64,000 nt of DNA from JAXGMV01 sp040772085 (GTDB taxonomy: Bacteria; Chloroflexota; Anaerolineae; Anaerolineales; Anaerolineaceae): contig JAXGYU010000001.1 of NCBI GenBank assembly GCA_040772085.1, forward strand, positions 496,001 through 560,000, in the 5' to 3' direction. The position numbers were made by a program, and so were the translations under genes. The first letter of the stretch is position 1. Each line of letters opens with the position of its first letter. Below the pieces are notes generated by a model, which saw nothing but the letters and a program-made list of their open reading frames with translations, was not told the origin of the DNA and ran no database searches. Of this stretch, positions 46,562-55,175 are shown in pieces.

Positions 46562-47403
46562 TGGGTATTAAAGTCTACAAACCAACTACGCCTGGTCTGC
46601 GCGACACGACCGGCTACTCCTTTGAAGAAATCACAAAGAGCAAGCCGGAACGATCTCTGATCGTTATCAAGAAGCGCTTTGCCGGCCGTAACACGCAGGG
46701 CAAGGTGACTGTCCGCCATCGTGGCGGTGGTTCGAAACGCTTTATCCGCATTGTGGATTACAAGCGAAACAAACTGGATATCCCCGGCAAAGTCGCCGCG
46801 ATCGAGTACGATCCGAACCGCACCGCTCGTCTGGCGCTGGTAGTTTACGTTGATGGCGAAAAACGCTACATCGTCGCTCCCCAGGGCCTGAAGGTCGGCG
46901 ACATGGTCAAATCGGGTTCCACTGCTGAAATTCGCCCTGGAAACCACCTGCCGATTGCCAACATTCCGGTCGGTACGATGATCCATAACATCGAGCTCAA
47001 AGCCGGTAAAGGCGGTCAGCTCGCCCGTTCCGCTGGCGCTGCCGCCCAATTGCTCGCCAAAGAAGGCGATTACGCGCAGGTTCGGCTGCCATCTGGTGAG
47101 GTCCGTCTGGTGCTGCAAACCTGCACCGCGACCATTGGTCAGGTAGGCAATCTGGATCATGGCAATATCAAACTTGGCAAAGCCGGCCGCAAACGCCTGA
47201 TGGGCATTCGCCCGACCGTCCGCGGTACCGCGATGTCTCCGCGCGACCATCCGCATGGTGGTGGTGAAGGCCGTCAGCCGATCGGTATGCCCGGTCCCAA
47301 GACCCCGTGGGGCAAGCCGACTGGCGGTTATCGCACGCGCAAGAACAAGACGACTGATCAATACATTGTCCGCCGGCGCAACGCAGGCACTGGTAGAAAA
47401 TAA
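46561..47403 (+). CDS. rplB: 50S ribosomal protein L2
   Basis: Subunit-association and peptidyl-transferase protein, 280 residues. KVYKPTTPGLRDTTGYSFEE, GRNTQGKVTVRHRGGG, the SAGAAAQLLAKEG region (as RSAGAAAQ) and the C-terminal RGTAMSPRDHPHGGGEGR with the functionally important histidine are present. Coupled to rplW by a one-base overlap. Confidence 0.97.
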   Translation: MGIKVYKPTTPGLRDTTGYSFEEITKSKPERSLIVIKKRFAGRNTQGKVTVRHRGGGSKRFIRIVDYKRNKLDIPGKVAAIEYDPNRTARLALVVYVDGEKRYIVAPQGLKVGDMVKSGSTAEIRPGNHLPIANIPVGTMIHNIELKAGKGGQLARSAGAAAQLLAKEGDYAQVRLPSGEVRLVLQTCTATIGQVGNLDHGNIKLGKAGRKRLMGIRPTVRGTAMSPRDHPHGGGEGRQPIGMPGPKTPWGKPTGGYRTRKNKTTDQYIVRRRNAGTGRK

Positions 47404-47447
47404 AGGAATGGCTTGCGCCATCTGACTAAAAGCAGAGGACCTGAATT

Positions 47448-47726
47448 ATGTCAAGATCACTGAAAAAAGGGCCGTTCGTAGCCCCAAAACTTCTGAAGAA
47501 AATCGAAGATATGAACAGCAAGGGCGAGAAGAAAGTCCTGCGCACCTGGTCAAGGGCATCCACCATCTTTCCTCAGATGGTTGGCCACACCATCGCGGTA
47601 CATAACGGCCGCCGGCATGTTCCTATCTATATCACCGAGACCATGGTTGGCCACCGGTTGGGCGAATTCGCGCCAACCCGCCAGTTCCGCGGTCACATGG
47701 CTGAGAAATCAGCCGCCAAGAGGTAA
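47448..47726 (+). CDS. rpsS: 30S ribosomal protein S19
   Basis: Head protein of the small subunit, 92 residues. SRSLKKGPFVAPKLLKKI, TWSRASTIFPQMVGHTIAVH and GHRLGEFAPTRQFRGH are conserved. It is 44 bases after rplB and three before rplV. Confidence 0.97.
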   Translation: MSRSLKKGPFVAPKLLKKIEDMNSKGEKKVLRTWSRASTIFPQMVGHTIAVHNGRRHVPIYITETMVGHRLGEFAPTRQFRGHMAEKSAAKR

Positions 47727-47729
47727 ACC

Positions 47730-48071
47730 ATGGCCACAGATTACAGGGCTGAGTTAAAGAATTGCGGCGTGTCCGCCCAGAAAGCCAGACTGGTTGTTGA
47801 CCTGGTGCGTGGCAAGAAAGCTGTTGATTCGCTGAACGTGCTGCAATATATGCCTCAAACCGCCGCGCAGCACCTCCACCGGCTGTTGAAATCAGCAGTT
47901 GCCAACGCGGAAGAGAATTTCGGCGCAAACCGGGATGACCTTGTCGTACAGACCATCTATGCCGATGAAGCTCCGACACGCAAGTGGAGAAGATTTGGCG
48001 CCCGGGGTCGTTTCAAACCGTTGCTTCGCAGAAATTCGCATATTGTCGTTATTCTGCGCGAAAAAGAATAA
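47730..48071 (+). CDS. rplV: 50S ribosomal protein L22
   Basis: Exit-tunnel protein, 113 residues. SAQKARLVVDLVRGKKAVD, SAVANAEENFG and a tunnel hairpin APTRKWRRFGARGRFKPLLR followed by NSHIVVILRE. The hairpin reaches the region where macrolides bind. It starts three bases after rpsS. Confidence 0.96.
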   Translation: MATDYRAELKNCGVSAQKARLVVDLVRGKKAVDSLNVLQYMPQTAAQHLHRLLKSAVANAEENFGANRDDLVVQTIYADEAPTRKWRRFGARGRFKPLLRRNSHIVVILREKE

Positions 48072-48117
48072 TACGGGACAGACAGGGAATTTGTAAAAGG
48101 AATCATCAGGAGCAATT

Positions 48118-48795
48118 ATGGGTCGTAAAGTACATCCAACCGGTTTTCGTTTAGCAGTCAACAAACCCTGGGAAGGGCGCTGGTTCGCCAATGGCAACGA
48201 GTATGTCGAACATTTGATGAAGGATTTCACCATCCGCGAGATGATCAAGAAGAATACTGATCGCGCTGGCGTTTCCTCCATCGAGATCGAACGCTTCCCC
48301 GGCAAAGTCAAGGTTGTCCTGCACACGTCCAAACCCGGTATCCTTATCGGCCGCAAGGGCGAATCTGTCAAAAAGATCCGCGACATGCTGGCTGAGCTGA
48401 CTGGCAAGAAGATCGACCTCGAGATCAAAGAGATCAAAGAGCCCGATACCGATGCCTTCCTGGTAGCCGAGAACATCGCTGGTCAGATCCAGCGCCGTGT
48501 CAGCTACCGGCGTGCCATGAAGCGTGCCATTCAGCAGGCACTGCGCCAGGGCGCGAAAGGGATCAAGATCCAGGTTTCAGGCCGCCTGAGCGGTGCTGAA
48601 ATGGCCCGCACTGTCTGGCTTCGCGAAGGACAGGTGCCGCTGCAGACCCTGCGCGCTGACATCGATTTTGCCCGTACGACCGCGTTGACGACCTACGGCA
48701 TCATCGGCATCAAGGTATGGATCTATAAAGGCGAAGTTGCGCACGAAGTGGAAGAGAAGATCGAAACCACTGAAGGCGTTTATGTCAGTGAATAA
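48118..48795 (+). CDS. rpsC: 30S ribosomal protein S3
   Basis: mRNA-entry protein with a KH domain, 225 residues. GRKVHPTGFRLAVNKPWEGR, the KH loop LIGRKGESVKKIRDML, and QVSGRLSGAEMARTVWLREG are conserved; IIGIKVWIYKGE closes the fold. AAGGAATCATCAGGAG provides ribosome binding ahead of ATG 48118. Confidence 0.97.
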   Translation: MGRKVHPTGFRLAVNKPWEGRWFANGNEYVEHLMKDFTIREMIKKNTDRAGVSSIEIERFPGKVKVVLHTSKPGILIGRKGESVKKIRDMLAELTGKKIDLEIKEIKEPDTDAFLVAENIAGQIQRRVSYRRAMKRAIQQALRQGAKGIKIQVSGRLSGAEMARTVWLREGQVPLQTLRADIDFARTTALTTYGIIGIKVWIYKGEVAHEVEEKIETTEGVYVSE

Positions 48796-48830
48796 TCTCA
48801 GCGCTTTGCTGTGTAAATGAGGTAGCGATT

Positions 48831-49259
48831 ATGTTAATGCCAAAACGAGTCAAGTACAGAAAACAACAGCGCGGTCGGATGACTGGCATTGCCCTGCGCG
48901 GCGGCAACATCGATTTCGGTGAAGTTGGCCTGCAGGCTGTTGAACCTGGTTGGGTCACCGCCCGCCAGATCGAAGCTGCCAGACGTGTGATGGTGCGTGT
49001 GATGCGCCGCCGCGGTAAGTTATGGATCAGGATCTTCCCGGATCATCCCTATACCCAGAAGCCGCCTGAAACCCGTATGGGTAAAGGTAAGGGTAATGTG
49101 GAATATTGGGTTGCCGTTGTCAAACCTGGTCGTATCATGTTCGAAATAGCCGGTCTGCCGGAAGCTGTCGCTAAAGAAGCATTGAAGCAGGCTGCTTACA
49201 AGTTCTCCATCCGCACCAAAGTGGTTGATCGAGAACATACGAGTGGAGAAGTGGAATGA
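48831..49259 (+). CDS. rplP: 50S ribosomal protein L16
   Basis: A-site region protein of 142 residues. PKRVKYRKQQRGRMTGIALR, VTARQIEAARRVM, and KPPETRMGKGKGNVEYWVA are conserved. GAGGT at 48819-48823 sits seven bases before ATG 48831, favouring it over the in-frame ATG at 48837, where most L16 proteins begin. It overlaps rpmC by four bases. Confidence 0.96.
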   Translation: MLMPKRVKYRKQQRGRMTGIALRGGNIDFGEVGLQAVEPGWVTARQIEAARRVMVRVMRRRGKLWIRIFPDHPYTQKPPETRMGKGKGNVEYWVAVVKPGRIMFEIAGLPEAVAKEALKQAAYKFSIRTKVVDREHTSGEVE

Positions 49260-49471
49260 AAACTTCAGAGATCAGGTTAATGGCGACCCAGGAATTGGTG
49301 ACCAAGCTCGATGACGCGCGCCACGAACTTCTCAATCTTCGTTTCCAGGTTGTGACTGGTCAATTGACTGACACCAGCCGCCTGAACAAGATGAAGAAAG
49401 AGATCGCGCGCTATGAAACAATTCTGCATGAACGAGATTTGGGTCTCGCGAACAAGGAAGGTGCTAAATGA
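49256..49471 (+). CDS. rpmC: 50S ribosomal protein L29
   Basis: Short helical hairpin protein at the tunnel exit, 71 residues. EIRLMATQELVTKLDDARHE, LLNLRFQVVTGQL and NKMKKEIARYETIL match the family. Four-base overlaps with both rplP and rpsQ imply translational coupling. Confidence 0.95.
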   Translation: MKTSEIRLMATQELVTKLDDARHELLNLRFQVVTGQLTDTSRLNKMKKEIARYETILHERDLGLANKEGAK

Positions 49472-49740
49472 ACAAACGGCGCAGAATGAATGGCGTTGTG
49501 GTTGGAAATAAAATGGAAAAAACGGTATTGGTTGAGATCACCCGCACCTTCCAGCACCCGGTTTACAAGAAGGTTGTTCATGACCATATGCGTGTCAAGG
49601 CACATGACACCCTTTCCTGCCAGCTGGGCGACAAAGTGGTTGTGGTTGAGAGCAAACCGATTTCCAAGGACAAGCGATGGGTCGTTGAGTCGATCGTCAA
49701 ACACTCCGTCGAAGATGTCGTCATCGAAGAGGGAGCATAA
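49468..49740 (+). CDS. rpsQ: 30S ribosomal protein S17
   Basis: OB-fold 16S-binding protein, 90 residues. RRRMNGVVVGNKMEKTVLVE, HPVYKKVVHDHMRVKAHD and ESKPISKDKRWVV are family segments. It overlaps rpmC by four bases. Confidence 0.96.
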   Translation: MNKRRRMNGVVVGNKMEKTVLVEITRTFQHPVYKKVVHDHMRVKAHDTLSCQLGDKVVVVESKPISKDKRWVVESIVKHSVEDVVIEEGA

Positions 49741-49742
49741 CC

Positions 49743-50114
49743 ATGATTCAGCAGGAAACCAGACTTAAAGTAGCTGATAACACCGGCGCGCGAGAACTTC
49801 TGGTTATCCACCTCATTGGTGGGTCACGCAGACGGTACGGCCGCGTAGGTGATATCGTGATCGGTACCATCAAGTCAGCAGCCCCGCAGGGGTCTGTCAA
49901 GAAGAGCGATATCGTTAAGGCTGTCATTGTGCGTTGCTCCAAAGAGTGGCGCCGTGAGGATGGTTCATCCATCCGTTTCGATGACAACGCGGTTGTCATC
50001 CTGGATACTGATGGCTCAAACCCGAAAGGGACCCGCATTTTCGGCCCGGTTGCCCGAGAATTGCGTGAAAAGGGTTTCATGAAAATTGTTTCCCTCGCGC
50101 CGGAAGTTCTGTAG
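49743..50114 (+). CDS. rplN: 50S ribosomal protein L14
   Basis: Subunit-interface protein, 123 residues, standard length. MIQQETRLKVADNTGARELL, GDIVIGTIKSAAPQGSVKK and NPKGTRIFGPVARELR are conserved. It starts two bases after rpsQ. Confidence 0.97.
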   Translation: MIQQETRLKVADNTGARELLVIHLIGGSRRRYGRVGDIVIGTIKSAAPQGSVKKSDIVKAVIVRCSKEWRREDGSSIRFDDNAVVILDTDGSNPKGTRIFGPVARELREKGFMKIVSLAPEVL

Positions 50115-50130
50115 AGGGCAGGAGGAAACG

Positions 50131-50463
50131 ATGAAGGTAAAAATCAAAAAAGGTGATCTGGTTCAGGTCATTACCGGCAAGGATAAGGATCTCGGCGAGC
50201 GCGGTGAAGTGATCAAGGTGCTGCCCAAGGAAAACAAAGTTGTTGTCCAGGGCGTCAACATTCGCACCAAGCATCAGAAGCAGGTGCAATCGCAGGGGCG
50301 AACCATCAACCCCGGTATCGTGAAATTTGAAGGACCGTTCGATATTTCCAACGTCATGTTGGTATGTCCGAAATGCAACAAGGCGACACGCGTCGGTATT
50401 TCTCGTGAGGATGGCGTTTCGAAACGGGTTTGCAAACTTTGTGATGCATTGATCGACGGCTAA
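50131..50463 (+). CDS. rplX: 50S ribosomal protein L24 (zinc-ribbon form)
   Basis: Assembly-initiating KOW protein of 110 residues. KKGDLVQVITGKDKDLGERG is the KOW motif. The C-terminal half has CPKC and, after a spacer, CKLC, a zinc-ribbon pair retained in a subset of bacterial L24. GGAGG at 50121-50125 fixes ATG 50131; in-frame codons upstream lie inside rplN. Confidence 0.95.
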   Translation: MKVKIKKGDLVQVITGKDKDLGERGEVIKVLPKENKVVVQGVNIRTKHQKQVQSQGRTINPGIVKFEGPFDISNVMLVCPKCNKATRVGISREDGVSKRVCKLCDALIDG

Positions 50464-50477
50464 CCTGGGAGTATGAG

Positions 50478-51020
50478 ATGAACAGAATTAAAGAGAAATA
50501 TCAAACTGCAATCGTTCCCGACATGGTCAAGGACTTCGAGTACAAGAACGTCATGATGGTTCCTCGTCTCGAGAAGGTCGTGATTAATATCGGCATGGGT
50601 GAGGCAATGGAAAACGCCAAAGCCATGGACGCTGCTGTCGGCGATCTGACGCTCATCACCGGTCAGAAACCTGTGATTACCAAAGCTCGCAAAAGCATCG
50701 CCAACTTCAAACTTCGCGAAGGCCGCAGCATCGGTACCAAAGTGACCCTGCGCGGTGAGAAGATGTGGGCGTTCGTTGATCGTCTGCTCAACATCGTTCT
50801 GCCCCGCGTGCGTGACTTCCGCGGTGTCTCCGGCGATTCCTTTGATGGTCGCGGCAATTACACGCTCGGCTTGAAAGATCAACTGATCTTCCCCGAGATC
50901 GAATACGACAAAATTGACAAAGTTCGCGGTATGGAAATTACGTTCGTAACCACTGCGAAAACTGATCAAGAGGCATATGCCATGCTGGAAAAGCTGGGAA
51001 TGCCATTCAGGAAGGGCTAA
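50478..51020 (+). CDS. rplE: 50S ribosomal protein L5
   Basis: 5S rRNA-binding central protuberance protein, 180 residues. VPRLEKVVINIGMGEA, TGQKPVITKARKSIANFKLR and FRGVSGDSFDGRGNY are conserved. GGGAG precedes ATG 50478. Confidence 0.97.
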   Translation: MNRIKEKYQTAIVPDMVKDFEYKNVMMVPRLEKVVINIGMGEAMENAKAMDAAVGDLTLITGQKPVITKARKSIANFKLREGRSIGTKVTLRGEKMWAFVDRLLNIVLPRVRDFRGVSGDSFDGRGNYTLGLKDQLIFPEIEYDKIDKVRGMEITFVTTAKTDQEAYAMLEKLGMPFRKG

Positions 51021-51021
51021 T

Positions 51022-51204
51022 ATGGCAAAAAAGTGCATGTCTTATCGTGAATTACGGCGGGAGCACCCCAATCAGGTCCGCAACCGCTGCAAGGTTTGCG
51101 GACGCCCGCGCGGTTATATGCGCCGTTTTGGTTTATGCCGCATCTGTTTCCGCGAATATGCCCTCAAAGGGCAGATTCCTGGCGTCAGCAAGGCATCCTG
51201 GTAG
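51022..51204 (+). CDS. rpsN: 30S ribosomal protein S14 type Z
   Basis: Short zinc-binding S14 of 60 residues. CKVC and CRIC, twelve residues apart, form the zinc site, which identifies the C+ form found in many Gram-positives and Chloroflexota. GIPGVSKASW-type ending (QIPGVSKASW) is standard. The start is ATG 51022, one base after the rplE stop, with GAAGG upstream; a longer in-frame opening into rplE is not used. Confidence 0.95.
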   Translation: MAKKCMSYRELRREHPNQVRNRCKVCGRPRGYMRRFGLCRICFREYALKGQIPGVSKASW

Positions 51205-51219
51205 GACGGGAGGGAAACT

Positions 51220-51633
51220 ATGAGTGTGAATGATCCGATTGCTGATATGTTGACCCGTGTCCGGAACGGTCTTGCCGCAGGGCATGCCGTTGTCTCGATG
51301 CCCAGCACCAAGCTGAAAACCGAAGTCGCCCGAATCCTGAAAGAAGAAGGTTACATCGACGGTTTTGAGGTTGTCGAAGTTGAGAAATCGCCGGTTAAGG
51401 CATTGCGAATCACCTTGAAGTACGTTGGTGAACGGCGTGAAAAACGCCCGGTCATCACCGGCATCGAGCGTGTCAGCAAACCTGGCCGCAGAGTGTATAC
51501 CAAAAAGCAAGAAATCCCCTGGATTCTCTCGGGGTTGGGTATAGCGATTTTGACTACACCAAAAGGTGTAATGACAGGCCAGCGTGCTCGCCAGCTCGGT
51601 GTGGGCGGTGAGTACATCTGCAAAGTCTGGTAA
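51220..51633 (+). CDS. rpsH: 30S ribosomal protein S8
   Basis: Central-domain 16S-binding protein of 137 residues; in E. coli it represses the spc operon. NDPIADMLTRVRNGLAAGH, VSKPGRRVYTKKQEIP and TTPKGVMTGQRARQLGVGGE are conserved. GGGAGG precedes ATG 51220. Confidence 0.96.
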   Translation: MSVNDPIADMLTRVRNGLAAGHAVVSMPSTKLKTEVARILKEEGYIDGFEVVEVEKSPVKALRITLKYVGERREKRPVITGIERVSKPGRRVYTKKQEIPWILSGLGIAILTTPKGVMTGQRARQLGVGGEYICKVW

Positions 51634-51658
51634 CCGATTGGTGAACAGGAGGTAGATT

Positions 51659-52201
51659 GTGTCTCGTATAGGTCGCTTACCTATTGTTATTCCCTCGGGT
51701 GTCGAGGTCGAGATCAAAGGCAGTGAAGTTTCTGTCAAGGGTCCCAAGGGCCAGATGAAACGCCTTTTCTCGCCGTCGATCATCCTGGAAAAAGAAGACG
51801 GACGAATTATCGTCAAACGCGAAAGCGAAGTTGCCCAGGTGCGCGCGCTGCACGGTACCACCCGTACAGTGTTGAATAACATGGTCACCGGCGTCAGCAC
51901 GGGTTTTACCAAAGTGCTTGAGATCGACGGCGTCGGCTATCGTGTCGAGATGGATGGCCCGGCTGCAGTGCTGCACATCGGCTTCTCTCATCCGGTCAAG
52001 GTTCCGCCCCCCGATGGTATCAGCTTCGAGGCAGACGCCAAGACCCGTGAGCTGAAGGTGATGGGTTACGACGCTGAAGTCGTTGGCCAGGTAGCCGCCG
52101 ACATTCGTAAAATGCGCCCGCCAGAACCGTATCATGGCAAGGGGATCAAATATAAAGGCGAGAAGGTTCGCCGCAAAGCCGGAAAATCTGGCAAGAAATA
52201 G
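51659..52201 (+). CDS. rplF: 50S ribosomal protein L6
   Basis: Factor-binding region protein, 180 residues with two similar halves. SRIGRLPIVIPSGVEVEIKG, the VSTGFTKVLEIDGVGYRVE segment and PEPYHGKGIKYKGEKVRRK are conserved. The start is GTG 51659, set by AGGAGG at 51647-51652. Confidence 0.97.
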   Translation: MSRIGRLPIVIPSGVEVEIKGSEVSVKGPKGQMKRLFSPSIILEKEDGRIIVKRESEVAQVRALHGTTRTVLNNMVTGVSTGFTKVLEIDGVGYRVEMDGPAAVLHIGFSHPVKVPPPDGISFEADAKTRELKVMGYDAEVVGQVAADIRKMRPPEPYHGKGIKYKGEKVRRKAGKSGKK

Positions 52202-52217
52202 AACAGGATGATGTCAA

Positions 52218-52583
52218 ATGGCAAGAATTAATCGATCTGAAGCAAGAGAAAGAAGACATCGACGCATTCGCAAGTCCGTTCATGGCACAGCAGATGCGCC
52301 TCGCCTGGCGGTTTTCCGCAGCCTGTCCGAAATTTACGCTCAGGTCATCGATGATGACAAGGGCGAAACCATTGTCTCGGCATCAACGGTTGACAAGGAA
52401 ATCAAACCATTGCTCGGCGACAAGAACAAGTCTGAGCAGGCCAAGCTGGTCGGCAAGATCGTTGCCGAACGCGCCGAAGCCAAGGGCGTCAAGACTGTTG
52501 TCTTCGACCGCGGTGGTTTCCGGTTCATTGGCCGGGTAAAACATCTGGCTGATGCCGCTCGCGAAGCCGGGCTGCAATTCTAA
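52218..52583 (+). CDS. rplR: 50S ribosomal protein L18
   Basis: 5S rRNA-binding protein of 121 residues. RHRRIRKSVHGTADAPRLAV, RSLSEIYAQVIDDDKG and VVFDRGGFRFIGRVKHLADA are conserved. It lies between rplF and rpsE as in the standard spc order. Confidence 0.96.
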   Translation: MARINRSEARERRHRRIRKSVHGTADAPRLAVFRSLSEIYAQVIDDDKGETIVSASTVDKEIKPLLGDKNKSEQAKLVGKIVAERAEAKGVKTVVFDRGGFRFIGRVKHLADAAREAGLQF

Positions 52584-52616
52584 GCGAAGTCTTAAAGAGA
52601 CGGAGAGGCGTTGAAC

Positions 52617-53147
52617 ATGGAGAGTATGGAATATCAACCTTTAGAGAACCCCTTCGACGAACGTGTGATCGAAATCGCCCGTGTCGCGAAAGTGGTCAAA
52701 GGCGGCCGAAGATTTCAATTCAGGGTTACCCTGGTTGTTGGTGACAATAATGGCAAAATCGGGCTGGGCATTGGCAAAGCCAACGCTGTCCCTGATGCCA
52801 TGCGTAAAGCAACAGAGCATGCTCACAAGAGCATGAAAAAAGTCGCGCTCAGCGGCACCACCATCCCGCATGAAGTGCTTGGACAGGTTGCCGGCGCCCG
52901 CGTGCTGATCAAACCCGCTTCCGCTGGTACTGGTGTTATTGCGGCTGGCGCAGTCCGCGCCGTGCTCGAAGCAGCCGGCATCCGTGACATCCTCACCAAG
53001 TCACTCGGCAGCGCGAATAATCTGAATGTCGTCCGCGCGACCTTCCTGGCGCTCAGCCAGCTCAAGTCGCCGGAAGAAGAAGCTGCCCGCCGTGGCAAGC
53101 CAGTAAAGGTCCTGGTGCCTTTCTGGGAACGGAGGAAGAATGGCTAG
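52617..53147 (+). CDS. rpsE: 30S ribosomal protein S5
   Basis: Fidelity and mRNA-entry protein, about 176 residues. VAKVVKGGRRFQFRVTLVVG, GLGIGKANAVPDAMRKA and GSANNLNVVRATFLALSQL are conserved. GGAGAGG at 52602-52608 favours ATG 52617; a TTG at 52611 is too close to it, and ATG 52626 is a less likely alternative. It overlaps rpmD by eight bases. Confidence 0.96.
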   Translation: MESMEYQPLENPFDERVIEIARVAKVVKGGRRFQFRVTLVVGDNNGKIGLGIGKANAVPDAMRKATEHAHKSMKKVALSGTTIPHEVLGQVAGARVLIKPASAGTGVIAAGAVRAVLEAAGIRDILTKSLGSANNLNVVRATFLALSQLKSPEEEAARRGKPVKVLVPFWERRKNG

Positions 53148-53337
53148 CAAGGAAAGCAACGAAAAAGTCATCAAGATCACCTTGATCAAGAGCCCCATTG
53201 GCTATTCCGGCCGGCAGAAGGCAACCGTGGCAGCATTAGGACTGCGCCGGATGAACCAGACTGTCGAAATCGCTGATTCAGAAGCCGTACGCGGCATGGT
53301 CAGCAAAGTGAGCCACTTGGTCAAGGTCGAAGAATAG
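53140..53337 (+). CDS. rpmD: 50S ribosomal protein L30
   Basis: Small protein of 65 residues. VIKITLIKSPIGYSGRQKAT, LGLRRMNQTVEIADSEAVRG and MVSKVSHLVKVEE match the bacterial L30 family. The eight-base overlap with rpsE suggests coupling. Confidence 0.95.
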   Translation: MASKESNEKVIKITLIKSPIGYSGRQKATVAALGLRRMNQTVEIADSEAVRGMVSKVSHLVKVEE

Positions 53338-53342
53338 GAACT

Positions 53343-53813
53343 ATGATGAAGCTGAATGATCTTCAACCCAATGAAGGTTCAAAGAAGAACCGCAAACGTG
53401 TAGGCCGAGGCCTCGGCGCCGGTCAGGGTAAAACCGCCGGTCATGGTATCAAAGGTCAAAATTCCCGCTCCGGTGAAGGCGGACACCTCTACCGGCAGGG
53501 CGGCAACTTGCCCTTCTACCGCCGCTTGCCGTTCATCCGTGGTGAAGGCTTCACCCCGCCAAATCAGAAAGTCTGGAGTGAAGTTTCGGTCGAAATGCTC
53601 GAGAAATTCGAGAGCGGTTCAGTTGTCGGCGTCGAAGAACTGGCGAAGGCAAAACTGGTAGCCAATCTCCGCAACCCTGTGGTTGTGCTGGGCTACGGCG
53701 AGCTGAGCAAAGCATTGACCGTCAAAGTTGACCGTGTCACCAAAGGCGCCCGCGGCATCATTGAAGCTGCAGGCGGTAAAGTGGAACTTGTCAATCAACC
53801 GGCTACAGAATAA
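53343..53813 (+). CDS. rplO: 50S ribosomal protein L15
   Basis: 23S-binding protein of 156 residues. KLNDLQPNEGSKKNRKRVGR, GQGKTAGHGIKGQNSRSG and FYRRLPFIRGEGFTPP are conserved. ATG 53346 is equally possible and has better spacing to the upstream AGGAA. Confidence 0.96.
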   Translation: MMKLNDLQPNEGSKKNRKRVGRGLGAGQGKTAGHGIKGQNSRSGEGGHLYRQGGNLPFYRRLPFIRGEGFTPPNQKVWSEVSVEMLEKFESGSVVGVEELAKAKLVANLRNPVVVLGYGELSKALTVKVDRVTKGARGIIEAAGGKVELVNQPATE

Positions 53814-53825
53814 AGGAGCCCGAGT

Positions 53826-55172
53826 ATGAAGCGGTCGGCATGGCGATACCTATGGAAGTCTGAAGATATACGCCGCAAAATCCTTATAACGCTGGCATTG
53901 CTGGTGTTATACCGTCTGGCAGCCAACATCCCTGTGCCGGGCGTGAACCGCGAGGTTCTTGGCATGCTCACCCAGCAGACTGGAGCGGGCGGTAACTTAT
54001 TCAACCTGCTTGACCTGCTTTCCGGTGGCACAGTTTCAAATTTCTCTGTGCTGGCTATGGGTGTTTACCCTTACATCACAGCCCAGATTATCCTGCAATT
54101 GCTGGTTCCCATCATCCCCGCCCTCGAAGCGAAGATGAAGGAAAACCAGCGCGAAGGCCGCAAATGGATGGAACGCTGGACGGTTATCCTGACCGTTCCG
54201 ATGGCGCTGCTTTCCGCTATTGGTCAGATCAACATCTTCAACAGTCTGGCAGCCTCGGCGGGCGCAGCTCCGCTGATGCAGTTCAGTTTCAGCGGCGCGA
54301 ACCTGCTGCCAACCGTCGCCACAGTCATGTCAATGATTGGCGGCACGATGTTCGGTATCTGGCTTGGTCAGCTAATCTCTGAATACGGTATCCCAAATCA
54401 GGGTCTATCACTGATCATCTTCTCGGGTATCGTCTCGCGTATGCCGCAGAGCTTATTCAGCCTGTTGAGCGATAAGCAAAACGGCTGGTGGATGCTGATT
54501 ATCGTCCTCGCGATCCTGCTGATCACCATCTTTGCCATCGTTTACGTGCAGCAGGGCCGGCGCAATGTGCCGGTGTTGTTCCCGGGACGCCGAATCGGCA
54601 ACCGCATGTCCATGCCCGTCCGCAGCAATCTGCCGCTGATGGTCAACATGGCCGGCATGATCCCGCTGATCTTCGCGCAATCCATCCTGACATTCCCGGC
54701 CATTGTCGCCAGCTTCTTTGTCAGCTCCGGTACACCGTGGGTTGCCAGCATGGCGCAAAGCGTCACCAACGTCTTCGGCGGCAATAGCATCTGGTACGTG
54801 CTCTTCTACTTTGTCATGGTCGTTGGGTTCACCTTCTTCTATACCGATGTCCTGTTCACCCAGCAGAATTATGGCGATAACCTCAAGCGCCAGGGTGCGC
54901 AGATCCCCGGTGTTGTCCGCGGTGCTCCCACCCAGAAATATCTGACAAAAGTTCAGCGCCGTATCACCCTGCCGGGCGCGTTATTCCTCGGTCTGGTGGC
55001 AGTGCTGCCTTACCTGATCGGTTTTGTTCTGCCCGCGACGGGCAGCAGCGGCATGATGCTGATCTCCTCCGCTGGTCTGCTGATCGTCGTCGGTGTCGTC
55101 CGCGATACGTTCAATATCATCGAGACCGAACTCAAGATCCACGGTTACGATGAAGGGTTGATCAAAGGCTAG
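53826..55172 (+). CDS. secY: Preprotein translocase subunit SecY
   Basis: Channel subunit of the Sec translocon, 448 residues with ten membrane segments. LLVLYRLAANIPVPGVNRE marks TM1, the plug follows, FSVLAMGVYPYITAQI is TM2 and KRQGAQIPGVVRGAPTQKYL the cytoplasmic loop that contacts SecA and the ribosome. AAGGAG precedes ATG 53826. It is followed after three bases by adk. Confidence 0.97.
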   Translation: MKRSAWRYLWKSEDIRRKILITLALLVLYRLAANIPVPGVNREVLGMLTQQTGAGGNLFNLLDLLSGGTVSNFSVLAMGVYPYITAQIILQLLVPIIPALEAKMKENQREGRKWMERWTVILTVPMALLSAIGQINIFNSLAASAGAAPLMQFSFSGANLLPTVATVMSMIGGTMFGIWLGQLISEYGIPNQGLSLIIFSGIVSRMPQSLFSLLSDKQNGWWMLIIVLAILLITIFAIVYVQQGRRNVPVLFPGRRIGNRMSMPVRSNLPLMVNMAGMIPLIFAQSILTFPAIVASFFVSSGTPWVASMAQSVTNVFGGNSIWYVLFYFVMVVGFTFFYTDVLFTQQNYGDNLKRQGAQIPGVVRGAPTQKYLTKVQRRITLPGALFLGLVAVLPYLIGFVLPATGSSGMMLISSAGLLIVVGVVRDTFNIIETELKIHGYDEGLIKG

Positions 55173-55175
55173 GTC

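Noticed and set aside
46435..47421. 328-codon open frame antisense to rplB and rplW
   Set aside because: The conserved ribosomal genes explain the sequence; codon bias opens the opposite frame. No family motif is present.
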